In this document: in pieces, positions 16,927 to 26,135 of the stretch
Numbering within the stretch: position 1 is the stretch's first letter
Layout: each line of letters starts with the position of its first letter
From: Dehalococcoidales bacterium
GTDB taxonomy: Bacteria > Chloroflexota > Dehalococcoidia > Dehalococcoidales > JAFGLR01
NCBI GenBank assembly: GCA_016927955.1
Contig: JAFGLR010000004.1
Coordinates: 1-43,658 of the forward strand
Direction of reading: 5' to 3'
Length of the DNA: 43,658 nt
Notes under the pieces: model-generated
What the model was told of the DNA's origin: nothing
What the model saw: the letters and a program-made list of their open reading frames with translations, nothing else
Database searches by the model: none
Position numbers and translations under genes: made by a program

Positions 16927-17607
16927 ATGCAAATCAAACCTGGCTTATACCAAATTACCACCGGCGGAATAAATAGCGTTAATTCGTTTCTCATTGTCGA
17001 AGAAAAACTTACCTTAATTGATACCGGTTTCGGCCACAGTTTCCGACAGATAATCGGATTCATCCGCAATATCGGTCGCTCTGAACAAGAACTCAGTCTA
17101 ATAATAATCACTCACAATCATCCTGACCATACAGGCAGTTTATTCAAGCTTAAGCAAATAACGAAAGCTCGGGTAGCAGTTCATCAAGCAGATATCGGCC
17201 CGTTACCATATAACAGTCTTACCGCCAGTCTAATAAAAAGCTTAAATCGAATAGGTATAGGAAGGAATATGCGTCTTGATACAACCGAAATTGATATTCC
17301 GCTGTACGGGGGAGAGGTACTACCGGTATTCGATGGTCTTGAAGTAATTAATACACCGGGGCATACTCCGGGTAGTATCAGCCTTTTTTCCCCGAAATAT
17401 AAAATTATTTTTGTAGGCGACTTAATAAATAACCGCTACACTCGATTGCGTATTCCGTGCCGAATTATCAATTATGACACCAGCACAGTAAAGAAGTCAT
17501 TACGCCAGATTAGTAATCTGGACTTTGATACATTATGTATCGGGCACGGCAAGCCGATAAAGCATGATGCCGCATTCTCTGTCCGGAAGCTTGCAGAGAC
17601 ACTTTGA
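16927..17607 (+). CDS. Metallo-beta-lactamase-fold hydrolase
   Basis: A 226-residue MBL-fold enzyme. The metal motif THNHPDHTG has His63, His65, Asp67 and His68; TPGHTPGS gives a later His, VGDLI the bridging Asp, and CIGHGKP the last His. The pattern is that of glyoxalase II-like and general thioesterase or lactone hydrolases, and no subfamily can be fixed. It is transcribed from its own nearly leaderless promoter. rsmD follows at 57 bp but has its own TATAAT. No membrane segment or signal peptide is seen, so it should be cytosolic. Confidence 0.85.
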   Translation: MQIKPGLYQITTGGINSVNSFLIVEEKLTLIDTGFGHSFRQIIGFIRNIGRSEQELSLIIITHNHPDHTGSLFKLKQITKARVAVHQADIGPLPYNSLTASLIKSLNRIGIGRNMRLDTTEIDIPLYGGEVLPVFDGLEVINTPGHTPGSISLFSPKYKIIFVGDLINNRYTRLRIPCRIINYDTSTVKKSLRQISNLDFDTLCIGHGKPIKHDAAFSVRKLAETL

Positions 17608-17664
17608 ATGTGTGGCTTTTGAGTTTCACCCTCATCTTAGTTATAATTCAATTGTCGTACGTTT

Positions 17665-18261
17665 ATGAGAGTAATTGCAGGAAAAGCTAAGGGACATCAG
17701 CTTAAAGTCCCGAAAACAGAAGTGGTCCGGCCGGCCACCGATCTGGTAAGAGGGGCGATTTTTTCCATATTGGAATCGATGGCAACCGATTGGTCGCGCG
17801 TGCTTGACCTGTACTCCGGCAGCGGAGCAATGGGAATTGAGGCACTTAGCCGAGGAGCCGATTCAGCTGATTTTGTTGACCGCCAGCGGCGTTGTTGTGA
17901 TATAATTAGGCAAAATTTAGCGAAAACAAAACTTGAAAATCAAGCTCACGTATATTGCTGCAGTGTTGTTAAAGCAATTGCGTTTTTAAAAGGAGAATAC
18001 GGGATAATCATACTTGACCCGCCGTATGCTAATACTGTTATCGGCGAAGTAATTATCCACTTGGCAGCATCGGAACTGGTCGGTAAAAATACGGTGGTAA
18101 TTATCACTCACTCCCCGCACTTGATTTTAAATACCGGTTACGGTTCGTTGAAAATGGTAAAAGAACACCGGCACGGCGATAGTTGTATTGCCATATATAA
18201 AAAGGAGGTTCAGTCTTGTCAACCACCATTGCAGTCTACCCCGGCAGCTTCGACCCTATAA
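17665..18261 (+). CDS. rsmD: 16S rRNA (guanine(966)-N(2))-methyltransferase RsmD
   Basis: SAM-dependent methyltransferase of 16S rRNA. It opens MRVIAGKAKGHQLKVP, then has the SAM glycine loop DLYSGSGAMGIEAL (residues 48-61) and the N6/N2-methylase motif DPPY (118-121). The 198 residues include a short low-complexity tail whose codons also hold the coaD ribosome site and start: the two genes overlap by 46 bases. There is no Shine-Dalgarno site; a TATAAT at 17642-17647 gives a leader of about 10 bases. rsmD-coaD pairing is widespread in bacteria. Confidence 0.93.
   Translation: MRVIAGKAKGHQLKVPKTEVVRPATDLVRGAIFSILESMATDWSRVLDLYSGSGAMGIEALSRGADSADFVDRQRRCCDIIRQNLAKTKLENQAHVYCCSVVKAIAFLKGEYGIIILDPPYANTVIGEVIIHLAASELVGKNTVVIITHSPHLILNTGYGSLKMVKEHRHGDSCIAIYKKEVQSCQPPLQSTPAASTL
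18201..18218 (+). promoter_or_regulatory. Shine-Dalgarno and TTG start of coaD inside rsmD
   Basis: AAGGAGG at 18201-18207 lies eight bases before the TTG at 18216. The following residues (TTIAVYPGSFDP) match the standard CoaD N-terminus, so the TTG is the true start despite the 46-base overlap with rsmD. Confidence 0.8.
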
Positions 18262-18710
18262 CTAACGGACATCTGGATATTGTCACCAGGGCGTCTAAGA
18301 TTTTCGATAGGGTCATTATGGGTGTCTATGAAATACCGGACAAGAACCTGCTTTTCACTACCGATGAAAGAGTCGAATTAGCCACTAAATCATGTACTCA
18401 TTTGAAGAATGTTGAGGTATGCAGCTTCGGGGGACTTACCGTTGATTTTGTTAAAAAGAGGAAAGCCCAGGTAATCGTCAGGGGGTTAAGAGCCGGCGCT
18501 GACTTCGACCATGAATTCGATATGGCTATGATGAATAAATACCTCAGGCCGGATGTTGAGCTGGTTTGCTTTATGTCAAGTTTCCGTTATCAATTCCTTA
18601 GTTCCAGTCTGTTGAAAGAAGTAGCTAGTTTAAAAGGAAACATCGACACCTTAGTTCCTACTCCGGTAATTAAGGCACTAAAACAGAAAATAAGCCAGGG
18701 CAAGCTTTAA
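18216..18710 (+). CDS. coaD: Phosphopantetheine adenylyltransferase
   Basis: Joins ATP and 4'-phosphopantetheine to dephospho-CoA, the penultimate step of CoA synthesis. The nucleotidyltransferase signature is YPGSFDPITNGHLDI, with TNGH at residues 16-19. RGLRAGADFDHEFDMAMMN and the C-terminal SSSLLKEVA motif (near residue 130) are typical. Its 164 residues are normal. It starts at TTG within the end of rsmD, behind a strong ribosome site, which suggests translational coupling of the two genes. The ferredoxin gene follows 51 bp later. Confidence 0.95.
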   Translation: MSTTIAVYPGSFDPITNGHLDIVTRASKIFDRVIMGVYEIPDKNLLFTTDERVELATKSCTHLKNVEVCSFGGLTVDFVKKRKAQVIVRGLRAGADFDHEFDMAMMNKYLRPDVELVCFMSSFRYQFLSSSLLKEVASLKGNIDTLVPTPVIKALKQKISQGKL

Positions 18711-18761
18711 CTTGCCCGTAAATACGCAAATAATTTAAAATAAATGAAGGAGGAATAATGA

Positions 18762-19025
18762 ATGGCTTATAAAATTACAGACGAATGTATTAGTTGTGGA
18801 GCTTGCCTGGAGGAATGTCCAAATAACGCTATCTCCGAGGGAGATACAATCAGCGTTATCGACCCTAACAAATGCACTGAATGCGTAGGCTCTTTTGAAT
18901 CTTCACAGTGTTCCAGTGTTTGCCCGGTAGATGCCCCTCAGAAAGACACGGCTCATGAGGAAACTAAAGAACAGCTTCTAGAGAAATGGAAGAAACTCCA
19001 TCCGGGTGAGACTCCGAAAGCATAA
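18762..19025 (+). CDS. 2[4Fe-4S] ferredoxin
   Basis: A small electron carrier of 87 residues with two cluster motifs. The first is Cys9-x2-Cys12-x2-Cys15-x3-Cys19-Pro. The second has Cys38-x2-Cys41-x8-Cys50-x3-Cys54-Pro, where the longer x8 spacing is the clostridial/Allochromatium-type loop. A charged C-terminal extension follows (about residues 60-87, rich in Glu and Lys). AGGAGGA eight bases before ATG 18762 is a strong ribosome site; another ATG four bases earlier opens only a five-codon frame. A strong terminator follows. The redox partner is unknown. Confidence 0.92.
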   Translation: MAYKITDECISCGACLEECPNNAISEGDTISVIDPNKCTECVGSFESSQCSSVCPVDAPQKDTAHEETKEQLLEKWKKLHPGETPKA

Positions 19026-19045
19026 TAAAACTAAGTTTAGTTAGT

Positions 19046-19080
19046 AAACAGGCAGGATTTTATATCCTGCCTGTTTTTTT
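19046..19080 (+). terminator. Intrinsic terminator of the ferredoxin gene
   Basis: A 13-bp perfect stem (AAACAGGCAGGAT, 19046-19058, with its complement 19064-19076), five-base loop and a run of T. It lies between the ferredoxin and the convergent cvpA-like gene. Confidence 0.92.
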
Positions 19081-19570
19081 AATGAAAATACGATTTTATC
19101 GTATCAAATTCACCCGGTAAGAGAGATATAACCAGGGGTAAAGTATCTAAAAGAAACCGGCCTAATACAGAACCGCTAATAGCATTTCCACCTGCGCTGG
19201 TATATTTCACCCAGATAGCTAATATGGCACCGCAGAAGATTGCCCCAACCAACAGGCCGATAACAGCACCCACCAGGCGGTTTACCCAGCCTAATAATAT
19301 TGCAGATACAAACTTGGTTAATATCCAGGATAGAATCGCGGCAATTATCATTACAACCGCAAAAATAATAATATACGCCACTACTTTGGCAACCTGTTCG
19401 GAAGGTATAAAATTCATTACATTGGCTAATGATACATAGAAGCGTCCGGCAAGGAATATACCTAAAATCAACCCCGCTAACGACACCACCATTTTAATCA
19501 GCCCCGTCTTAAGGCCTAAAACGATACCAATGACTAATACGATAGCCAGAACAATATCAAGCCAGTTCAT
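19079..19570 (-). CDS. CvpA family membrane protein
   Basis: A 163-residue protein with four predicted membrane helices (about residues 5-21, 24-44, 63-87, 98-122) and the family opening NWLDIVLAIVLVIG followed by a glycine-rich second helix. CvpA proteins are inner-membrane proteins tied to colicin V production and envelope stress; the molecular role is unclear. GGAGGTGAC before the ATG is a clear ribosome site. It lies 128 bp downstream of proC on the same strand and is probably the last gene of leuS-proC-cvpA or a separate unit. Its stop lies inside the shared terminator. Confidence 0.8.
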   Translation of the reverse strand: MNWLDIVLAIVLVIGIVLGLKTGLIKMVVSLAGLILGIFLAGRFYVSLANVMNFIPSEQVAKVVAYIIIFAVVMIIAAILSWILTKFVSAILLGWVNRLVGAVIGLLVGAIFCGAILAIWVKYTSAGGNAISGSVLGRFLLDTLPLVISLLPGEFDTIKSYFH

Positions 19571-19698
19571 CAGTCACCTCCCAAGTGGTCTTTAGAGTCA
19601 GTATAGGCGAAAACTTAAAAATGGGCAAGAGGGAATAGGATAAATTAGTATTTCTGTGTTACGTTTTTCAACGTGATAGGAAATGATTATTTTAGGCC

Positions 19699-20499
19699 TT
19701 ACTTTCCCAGTTCTTTCGCCCGTTTGAGTGCGGCCTCGATAGCCTGAGTGACCAGACCGGTAAAGTTGCCTTTTTCAAACTGTTCGATGGCAGCGGCAGT
19801 AGTACCATCGGGAGAAGTAACCGCCCGCCTCAATTCGGCAGATGTCTTATCCGATTTCTGTAATAGATGGGTCGCTCCGACCAGCGTTTGTAAAGCCAGT
19901 TTTTCCGCTTCTTCAGTTGTCCAACCGACTTTTTCCGCAGCGGCAACGAACGACTCGACTAAGTAAAAGACATAAGCGGGGCCGCTGCCGGATATTGCGG
20001 TGGCCATATTCAGGTATTTCTCATCTTCAACAAATAATTCCTGTCCCATCGTCCCGAGAATGGTCTTTGCCTGCTTTTTCTGCTTCGCCGTTACCTCAGG
20101 CGTAGCCGTCCAGACAGTCATGCCCTCCCCGATTTGAGCGGGGGTATTGGGCATTGATCGAACGATTCTTTTATGATTCAAGCCTTCACTAATTTTCTTT
20201 ATAGTCGCACCGGCGATAATGGACAGAACTAACTGCGTGGCTTTTATTCTGTTATTTAGTTCGGACAATACGGTAGTTAATATCTGTGGTTTAATAGCTA
20301 GTATGATTACTTCCGCGCTATTAATAGCTGCCAGGGTTTCAGATGTTACAGCTACCTCATATTCTTTTTTCAAATATTTCCGGCGGGCTTCACTCACATC
20401 ACTAACCGTAATTTCTTTGGGTATACTTAATTTATTTGCAAGGACAGCCTTTAAAATGGCTTCCCCCATATTGCCGCCGCCGATAAAAGCTATTTTCAT
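19699..20499 (-). CDS. proC: Pyrroline-5-carboxylate reductase
   Basis: Reduces 1-pyrroline-5-carboxylate to proline with NAD(P)H. The Rossmann motif is IGGGNMGEAI (residues 6-15). ILAIKPQ, SIIAGATI and RSMPNTPA are family hallmarks, and the dimerisation helices with TAISGSGPAYVF and SPDGTTAAAI complete the C-terminal half. It has 266 residues, as usual. The ribosome site GGTGAGGG lies in the outer arm of an inverted-repeat element in the leuS-proC gap, so that structure could affect translation. Confidence 0.95.
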   Translation of the reverse strand: MKIAFIGGGNMGEAILKAVLANKLSIPKEITVSDVSEARRKYLKKEYEVAVTSETLAAINSAEVIILAIKPQILTTVLSELNNRIKATQLVLSIIAGATIKKISEGLNHKRIVRSMPNTPAQIGEGMTVWTATPEVTAKQKKQAKTILGTMGQELFVEDEKYLNMATAISGSGPAYVFYLVESFVAAAEKVGWTTEEAEKLALQTLVGATHLLQKSDKTSAELRRAVTSPDGTTAAAIEQFEKGNFTGLVTQAIEAALKRAKELGK

Positions 20500-20505
20500 A
20501 TTGTC

Positions 20506-20553
20506 ACCCTCACCTTAATCCTCTCCCTCGAGGAGAGAGGGAAAATACAAGGT
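20506..20553. repeat. Inverted-repeat element between leuS and proC
   Basis: The outer arms TCACCTT and AAGGTGA enclose an inner CCTCTC...GAGAGAGG palindrome around CCTCGAGG. Sequences of this kind ('CTCACC...CTCTCC...GGAGAGGG...GGTGA') are dispersed repeats in many bacterial genomes. The element covers the proC ribosome binding site (about 20506-20515). Only this copy is in the window. Confidence 0.5.
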
Positions 20554-20554
20554 G

Positions 20555-20574
20555 AAGCACGGTATACCGTGCTT
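20555..20574 (-). terminator. Palindrome after leuS, possible terminator or processing hairpin
   Basis: A perfect 20-bp palindrome, AAGCACGGTATACCGTGCTT, begins six bases after the leuS stop. The T tract on the minus strand is poor (CACCTTGTATTTT), so termination is uncertain and read-through into proC is likely. Confidence 0.45.
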
Positions 20575-20579
20575 TAATT

Positions 20580-23024
20580 TCATTTAACAACGATATTAAC
20601 CAGCCGGCCCGGTACGTATATTATGTTAACCGTTTCCTTACCATCGATGAATGATTTAACTTTAGGACTATCTCCGGCTGCTTTTTTAGCCTCGGCTTCC
20701 GAAATAGATGCCGGAACGTTAATCCGGTCGCGAAGTTTGCCGTTGACCTGGATAACCAGCGTAATCTCGTCTTCTTTCACTAGTGATTCATCCCATTTCG
20801 GCCAGCTCTCATTATGAATACTGCCGGTATGATTAGTTAGATACCACAACTCTTCGGTGGTGTGCGGGGCGGTAGGTGCTAAGACTTTCATTAATATTTC
20901 GGTAATATCTTTCCAATCTGCCGTTTGTATCGTACCCGTATCTTTGACTTTGATAAGGTAATTCGTGTATTCCATAAAGGCAGCAATCATTGTATTAAAT
21001 TGCATTTGGCTGATATCATTGGTAACTTTTTTAATCATCTGATGGGTAACCCGCAGCAATTCCCGCCTGATTTCTTCCGAGGCTTTGGTTGGGACAGGTA
21101 AATCTTCCAATATTAGATTCCAGATACGGTTCATCCAGCGACTTACACCGGCGATACCACTATCGTTCCAGTCACCACCCTGCTCCCACGGTCCGGCAAA
21201 CATCAAATAAGCCCGGACGACATCTGCCCCCATCGTCGAAACGTATTCATCAGGATTAACGACATTACCGCGAGATTTACTCATTTTCTGATGGTCGGCA
21301 ATAATTATGCCTTGATTAAATAACTTTAAAAATGGCTCGCCGAAATCTACCAAGCCCATGTCTCGAATAGCTTTGGTAAAAAAGCGAGCGTAAAACAAGT
21401 GCATTACGGCATGTTCCGCGCCGCCGGTATAAATATCGACCGGCATCCAGTATTTTACTTTGGCCGGATCAAAAGCCGAATCGGTACAATGAGGACTGGT
21501 ATACCGGAGAAAATACCATGATGAACACATAAATGTATCCATAGTGTCCGTCTCACGTTTCGCCGGCCCGCCGCACTTAGGGCATTTTGTGTTTACAAAA
21601 CTCTCGACATATTTCAGGGGTGATTCACCGGTAGGTCTGAATTCGGCATTTTCCGGTAGTAATACCGGTAAATCTTTCTCCGGTACCGGAACAATACCGC
21701 ATTTTTCGCAATAGACCATCGGAATAGGAGCGCCCCAATAGCGCTGGCGTGAAATCAACCAATCACGTAGCTTGTAACTGATAGTACGTTTACCCCAGCC
21801 TTTTTCCTGTAAATAATCGCAAACAGCACTCTTGCCCTGCTCATTGGGTATTCCGTTAAAGTTACCGGAATTTACCATCGTGCCGGCCTCAGTCCATGCT
21901 TCTTTTATAGCTTGCCCATCCCAATCCGGCGGAGCAATAACAATATGAATCGGGATATTATATTTCCGGGCAAAGGCAAAGTCACGGGTATCATGAGCGG
22001 GTACTGCCATTACAGCCCCGGTACCGTAGCCTAGTAATACGTAATCGGCAATCCAGATAGGTACTTTTTCACCGGTCAGGTGGTTGATACAGTAAGCCCC
22101 GGTAAAGACGCCATCCTTTTCTTTCTCGGTGGATAATCTTTCGATTTCCGTTTCCCGGCGTGATTTACTGATGTATTCATCCACGGCAGCTCGGTTTTCC
22201 GGTGTAGTTATTTTTTCCACCAGCGGGTGTTCCGGGGCCAATACCATAAACGTAACACCGTGTACAGTATCCGGACGGGTGGTAAAAACCCGGATTTCTT
22301 TCTGCTCTACCCCGGGACAATCCAGCCCGAAAGATATTTCCGCCCCCTCGCTCCGGCCGACCCAGTTATGCTGCATAATTTTAATACGTTCCGGCCAATC
22401 TATACCTTTATGGTCCTGTAATTCATCAGCGTATTTCGTAATGCGGAAAAACCATTGTTCTAAGCCACGGTGCACTACCGGCGTATTGCATCGTTCGCAT
22501 TCACCGTTAACTACCTGTTCGTTCGCCAGCACGGTCTGGCATTTGGGGCACCAGTTAACAGGTGCCTTTGTTTTATAAGCCAGTCCGGCTTCATATAGCT
22601 TCAGGAAAAACCACTGCGTCCATTTATAATATTCGGGCAGGCAGGTAATGATTTCCCGGTCCCAATCGTAAATAGAGCCCATCGTCTTGAGCTGCTTACG
22701 CATATTTTCGATATTCTGCATCGTCCATTTATAAGGATGGATACCGCGTCTTATTGCTGCATTTTCCGCCGGTAAACCGAAGGAATCAAATCCAATCGGG
22801 TGCAAAACATTAAAGCCCTGCATCCGCTTGAAACGAGCGTGAACATCGGATGGTGCCATAGCATACCAGTGGCCGATATGAAGGTCACCGGACGTATAAG
22901 GAAACATCGTCAGAGCATACCATTTCGGTTTAGGGCTGTTCTCATCGACTTTATAAAGCTTGTCGTCAGCCCATTTCTGTTGCCACTTCTTCTCAAATTC
23001 CTGGGGATTGTATTTTACTTCCAT
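20580..23024 (-). CDS. leuS: Leucyl-tRNA synthetase
   Basis: Charges tRNA-Leu. A class I synthetase of 814 residues with HIGH at 49-52 (DLHIGHWYA), a zinc-knuckle region (WCPKCQTV...CERC), the CP1 editing domain (about residues 220-410) and KMSKS near 580 (HQKMSKSRGNVV). A C-terminal anticodon-binding domain and a short extension end in GRLVNIVVK. The family's usual length is 800-870. A promoter and a structured leader lie upstream, and proC is 80 bp downstream, consistent with leuS-proC cotranscription. Confidence 0.97.
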   Translation of the reverse strand: MEVKYNPQEFEKKWQQKWADDKLYKVDENSPKPKWYALTMFPYTSGDLHIGHWYAMAPSDVHARFKRMQGFNVLHPIGFDSFGLPAENAAIRRGIHPYKWTMQNIENMRKQLKTMGSIYDWDREIITCLPEYYKWTQWFFLKLYEAGLAYKTKAPVNWCPKCQTVLANEQVVNGECERCNTPVVHRGLEQWFFRITKYADELQDHKGIDWPERIKIMQHNWVGRSEGAEISFGLDCPGVEQKEIRVFTTRPDTVHGVTFMVLAPEHPLVEKITTPENRAAVDEYISKSRRETEIERLSTEKEKDGVFTGAYCINHLTGEKVPIWIADYVLLGYGTGAVMAVPAHDTRDFAFARKYNIPIHIVIAPPDWDGQAIKEAWTEAGTMVNSGNFNGIPNEQGKSAVCDYLQEKGWGKRTISYKLRDWLISRQRYWGAPIPMVYCEKCGIVPVPEKDLPVLLPENAEFRPTGESPLKYVESFVNTKCPKCGGPAKRETDTMDTFMCSSWYFLRYTSPHCTDSAFDPAKVKYWMPVDIYTGGAEHAVMHLFYARFFTKAIRDMGLVDFGEPFLKLFNQGIIIADHQKMSKSRGNVVNPDEYVSTMGADVVRAYLMFAGPWEQGGDWNDSGIAGVSRWMNRIWNLILEDLPVPTKASEEIRRELLRVTHQMIKKVTNDISQMQFNTMIAAFMEYTNYLIKVKDTGTIQTADWKDITEILMKVLAPTAPHTTEELWYLTNHTGSIHNESWPKWDESLVKEDEITLVIQVNGKLRDRINVPASISEAEAKKAAGDSPKVKSFIDGKETVNIIYVPGRLVNIVVK

Positions 23025-23045
23025 TATCTTTTCCTATTCTAACCG

Positions 23046-23077
23046 GGTTTTATTACAGTTTACCCGATAATAAAACC
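23046..23077 (-). other. Hairpin in the leuS leader
   Basis: A perfect 10-bp stem (GGTTTTATTA with TAATAAAACC) and a 12-base loop in the leader of leuS, 21 bases before the ATG. There is no T tract after it, and no T-box features (no TGGNACCGCG motif), so it is not a recognisable T-box. Its A/T content means it is only moderately stable. Confidence 0.45.
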
Positions 23078-23094
23078 AGCCTGAAACAGCTTTA

Positions 23095-23123
23095 ATTGTA
23101 GCAAGAATGATATGAGTAAGCAA
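23095..23123 (-). promoter_or_regulatory. Sigma70-type promoter of leuS
   Basis: On the minus strand TTGCTT (23118-23123), 17-bp spacer, TACAAT (23095-23100) with an extended TGC. The predicted leader is about 64 bases and contains the hairpin at 23046-23077. Confidence 0.55.
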
Positions 23124-23205
23124 TTATAAAGGTTCTGTAGAAAGCTTGATTAATATTCTATCCAAACGCTTTTTCCCCTTCAGCTTTGACTTTCCAGCAT
23201 AAAAA

Positions 23206-23820
23206 ATGATACTTTTTATGTTAATGGCTGCTATTTTCGCATTCATAATTATTGTCATTTGTGTTTTTGGCGGGTTTGGTTTCGTTCTCTATCGCCGGTT
23301 AATGAGCACTGCCAGAGAGGGCAAGCCCTCTACCCGTTTACCTTTTAAGTGGAAGTACATTCTGGCACCATTGGTTCTGCTGGTTATTGCTGTTATTGCC
23401 GCTCTCCTCTATTACGGTAAACTCCCCTTCCAGATTCCTTATCATTTCGATAATACCGGCGCCGCCGATGGCTGGATACTGCCACAGTTTGCCGTGGCTA
23501 TCGGTATCGGTATCCAGGCTGTTTTAGTAGTGATTTCATTTTTTATCGTCCAAACTACCCGGCGCATGGCTACTCTGATTACCGCCGGAGAGTCCACAGT
23601 TAAACCTGAAACAATTATTACTATTACGGGCAATATACCGGCATTCCTGCAGCTCGTTTTTCTATTCCTGATGTTGAATATATTTCATTTTGCGGCTTTT
23701 AATAAATACCTGTTGCCGATGTGGGTATTTTTAGTCATCGTTATCGCACTGGCAACGGTTGGATTTATTGCATTTAGTATTTTTATTGCGGTGAAAGCTT
23801 TGCGGTCAGCGAAATCATAA
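23206..23820 (+). CDS. DUF1648-containing membrane protein
   Basis: A 204-residue membrane protein with about five predicted helices (near residues 4-28, 50-68, 91-115, 137-160, 168-196). The segment [16 protein letters not shown] after the second helix is the DUF1648 signature (P-x-H-x3-G-x2-D), found in SdpI-like and other small membrane proteins of unknown function. There is no Shine-Dalgarno site before ATG 23206, and a later in-frame ATG is at 23218. glyS follows 19 bp after the stop, so the two may be cotranscribed; no functional link is known. Confidence 0.7.
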   Translation: MILFMLMAAIFAFIIIVICVFGGFGFVLYRRLMSTAREGKPSTRLPFKWKYILAPLVLLVIAVIAALLYYGKLPFQIPYHFDNTGAADGWILPQFAVAIGIGIQAVLVVISFFIVQTTRRMATLITAGESTVKPETIITITGNIPAFLQLVFLFLMLNIFHFAAFNKYLLPMWVFLVIVIALATVGFIAFSIFIAVKALRSAKS

Positions 23821-23839
23821 TAATTGGAGGGAGGACGTT

Positions 23840-25237
23840 GTGGCTCAGACACCTGGTAAACTAGATATGGATAAGCTGCTATCGCTGGCGAGGCGGCGCG
23901 GCTTTTTATTTCAAAGCAGTGAGATTTATGGCGGATTAGCCAGTTGCTGGGACTATGGCCCTCTGGGTGTTGAATTAAAACGCAATGTTAAGCAGGCGTG
24001 GTGGCGTTCCATCGTCCAGGGACGTGATGACGTCGTCGGCCTGGACACCAGTATTTTAATGCATCCGAAAGTGTGGGAAGCCAGCGGCCATGTATCCGGT
24101 TTTAGCGACCCGATGGTGGACTGTAAAAGTTGTAAGATGCGCTTCCGCAAGGACGACCTGAAGGGCGATAAGTGCCCCTCTTGCGACGGCGAACTTACCG
24201 AGCCGCGAATGTTTAACTTGATGTTCAAGACCTTCATGGGCCCACTGGAGGAAGCCGCCGCCATCGTTTACCTGCGGCCGGAGACTGCCCAGGGAATGTT
24301 CGTAAACTTTGCCAACGTCCTGAATACCACACGCCGGAAAATCCCTTTCGGGATTGCCCAGCAGGGTAAATCTTTCCGTAATGAAATTACCCCAAGCAAC
24401 TTAATCTTCCGCACCCGTGAATTTGAGCAAATGGAGCTGGAGTTTTTCGTGAAACCCGGAACAGATACCGACTGGTTTAATTACTGGGTCAACGAACGTT
24501 TCGACTGGTATTGCAGGCTTGGTATAAAAAAGGAAAACTTGAATTTAAGCGTACACCCGAAAGAGGATTTAGCTCATTATGCCAAGTCCTGTACAGATGT
24601 CACTTATAATTTCCCGATGGGCTGGGGCGAACTGGAAGGTATTGCCAACCGGAGCGACTTCGATTTACAGCAACACGCCAAACACAGCGGGAAAACCCTG
24701 GACTTCTTCGATGAGGAAACCAAAGAGCGCTACGTCCCGTTTATCATCGAACCGTCCGCTGGTGTTGACCGGTCTTTACTGGCATTTTTATGTGACGCTT
24801 ATGAAGAAGAAATAGCCGAGGGTGAATTGCGGGTAGTATTACACCTGCATCCTGATTTAGCCCCGATAAAAGCGGCGATTTTACCGCTCAGCAAAAAGGA
24901 AAACCTGGCTTCGACCGCCAAACAGGTTTACAGCGACCTGCGTAAATCATGGAATGTGCAATATGATGATTCACAGAGCATCGGCCGGCGTTACCGCCGC
25001 CAGGACGAAATCGGCACGCCATTCTGTATTACGGTCGATTTCCAGTCGCTGGAGGACGGTCAGGTAACTATCCGCGAACGCGATAAGATGGACCAGATAC
25101 GTGTCCCCATAAAATCATTAACTCAAATATTAGCCGCAAAATTTAGCGGAGAAGATTTCCTGGAACTGCCTTACGGAGGTCAGGTCTGGAAACGTGCCGG
25201 TGAAAATAATTCCGCCGGTAAGAAAGATGAACCTTAG
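23840..25237 (+). CDS. glyS: Glycyl-tRNA synthetase, alpha2 (eukaryote-like) type
   Basis: Class II synthetase charging tRNA-Gly as a homodimer, one chain doing what GlyQ and GlyS do in other bacteria. It begins with the family segment [20 protein letters not shown]. Motif 2 appears as [10 protein letters not shown], motif 3 as [16 protein letters not shown], and a Cys-rich zinc loop (CKSCKMRF...CPSC) sits near residues 100-120. The C-terminal anticodon-binding domain has the ILPLSKKE and [14 protein letters not shown] segments. The 465-residue length is normal. The start is GTG, with GGAGGGAGGA just before it. Confidence 0.95.
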   Translation: MAQTPGKLDMDKLLSLARRRGFLFQSSEIYGGLASCWDYGPLGVELKRNVKQAWWRSIVQGRDDVVGLDTSILMHPKVWEASGHVSGFSDPMVDCKSCKMRFRKDDLKGDKCPSCDGELTEPRMFNLMFKTFMGPLEEAAAIVYLRPETAQGMFVNFANVLNTTRRKIPFGIAQQGKSFRNEITPSNLIFRTREFEQMELEFFVKPGTDTDWFNYWVNERFDWYCRLGIKKENLNLSVHPKEDLAHYAKSCTDVTYNFPMGWGELEGIANRSDFDLQQHAKHSGKTLDFFDEETKERYVPFIIEPSAGVDRSLLAFLCDAYEEEIAEGELRVVLHLHPDLAPIKAAILPLSKKENLASTAKQVYSDLRKSWNVQYDDSQSIGRRYRRQDEIGTPFCITVDFQSLEDGQVTIRERDKMDQIRVPIKSLTQILAAKFSGEDFLELPYGGQVWKRAGENNSAGKKDEP

Positions 25238-25274
25238 TATTTAATCTTATTATAATAGTGATGTAAATATACCG

Positions 25275-26087
25275 TTGAATAATACTAATAACAAAGATTA
25301 TTACGAAATACTGGGTAAAACTAATAAGGCCACCCAGCAAGAGATTAAAGAAGCCTATCGTAAACTCGCTTTTAAATACCATCCTGATAGAAATAAGGAT
25401 GACCCTGCCGCTAGCGACAAGATGAAAGCCATTAATGAGGCTTATGCTACACTTTCCAACCCCAACAAACGGCGGGATTATGATATGCTTCGTGACCGTT
25501 ATGGTTCCATGGCCTACGAACGGTACCGCCAAACCCACACCCAGGAAGATATATTCCGCGGCTCGGATATCGAACAGATATTACAGGAGTTCGCCAGGCA
25601 ATTTGGCTTCCGTAATGCGAACGAAATATTCCGTGATTTTTACGGGCCGGGTTTTCAGGGCTCCGGACAGCCCGGTTATTCTTTCCGGACATATGTCTAT
25701 AATGCGTCCCGAAACCGGCAGACCGGAAACCAGCAGACCATACCGCCCGGACAGTCGGGTTTTGCCAGCAGGATGATACAATTCATACTGGAAAAATTCT
25801 TACGTATCCAGATTCCGCAACGTGGTAAAGACATTTTTGATACTTTAAAAATCACACCGGAAACTGCAAAACAAGGCGGCGAGGTTAAATACCATTATGA
25901 TTATTCCGGTAAAGTTAAAGACCTGATAGTAAAAATTCCGGTGGATATAAAAGACGGTAAGCGAATCAGACTTAAAGAAATGGGAGCCCCAGGTAAAGCC
26001 GGCGGGCCGCCCGGCGATATGTACTTGATAATACAGATTAAGAAACCATTCTGGCAAAGGTTAAAAACCACGTTATTCAATAAATAA
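25275..26087 (+). CDS. J-domain co-chaperone without zinc finger (DnaJ/CbpA-like)
   Basis: Stimulates a DnaK ATPase. The J domain covers residues 8-75 with KYHPDRN (HPD at 36-38). A middle region rich in Gly, Phe, Arg and Gln follows (about 95-170), then a C-terminal substrate-binding domain with [19 protein letters not shown]. The CxxCxGxG zinc repeats of DnaJ are absent, so this is the CbpA/DnaJB type, and only one C-terminal beta domain is apparent (270 residues, shorter than CbpA). The likely start is TTG at 25275; a TATAAT at 25251-25256 gives a leader of about 12 bases. There is no Shine-Dalgarno site. Confidence 0.85.
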   Translation: MNNTNNKDYYEILGKTNKATQQEIKEAYRKLAFKYHPDRNKDDPAASDKMKAINEAYATLSNPNKRRDYDMLRDRYGSMAYERYRQTHTQEDIFRGSDIEQILQEFARQFGFRNANEIFRDFYGPGFQGSGQPGYSFRTYVYNASRNRQTGNQQTIPPGQSGFASRMIQFILEKFLRIQIPQRGKDIFDTLKITPETAKQGGEVKYHYDYSGKVKDLIVKIPVDIKDGKRIRLKEMGAPGKAGGPPGDMYLIIQIKKPFWQRLKTTLFNK

Positions 26088-26135
26088 GCAGCTATTTGAC
26101 TTTATTCCGAACGCGTCATTAAAACTACCACCCGG

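Noticed and set aside
16816-16932. Upstream start for the unknown protein at 16066
   Set aside because: It passes through the -10 box at 16842-16847 and overlaps the divergent gene; ATG 16815 has a GAGAGGA ribosome site.
23025-23205. T-box riboswitch before leuS
   Set aside because: No specifier loop, no TGGNACCGCG antiterminator motif and no terminator with T tract; only a simple hairpin.
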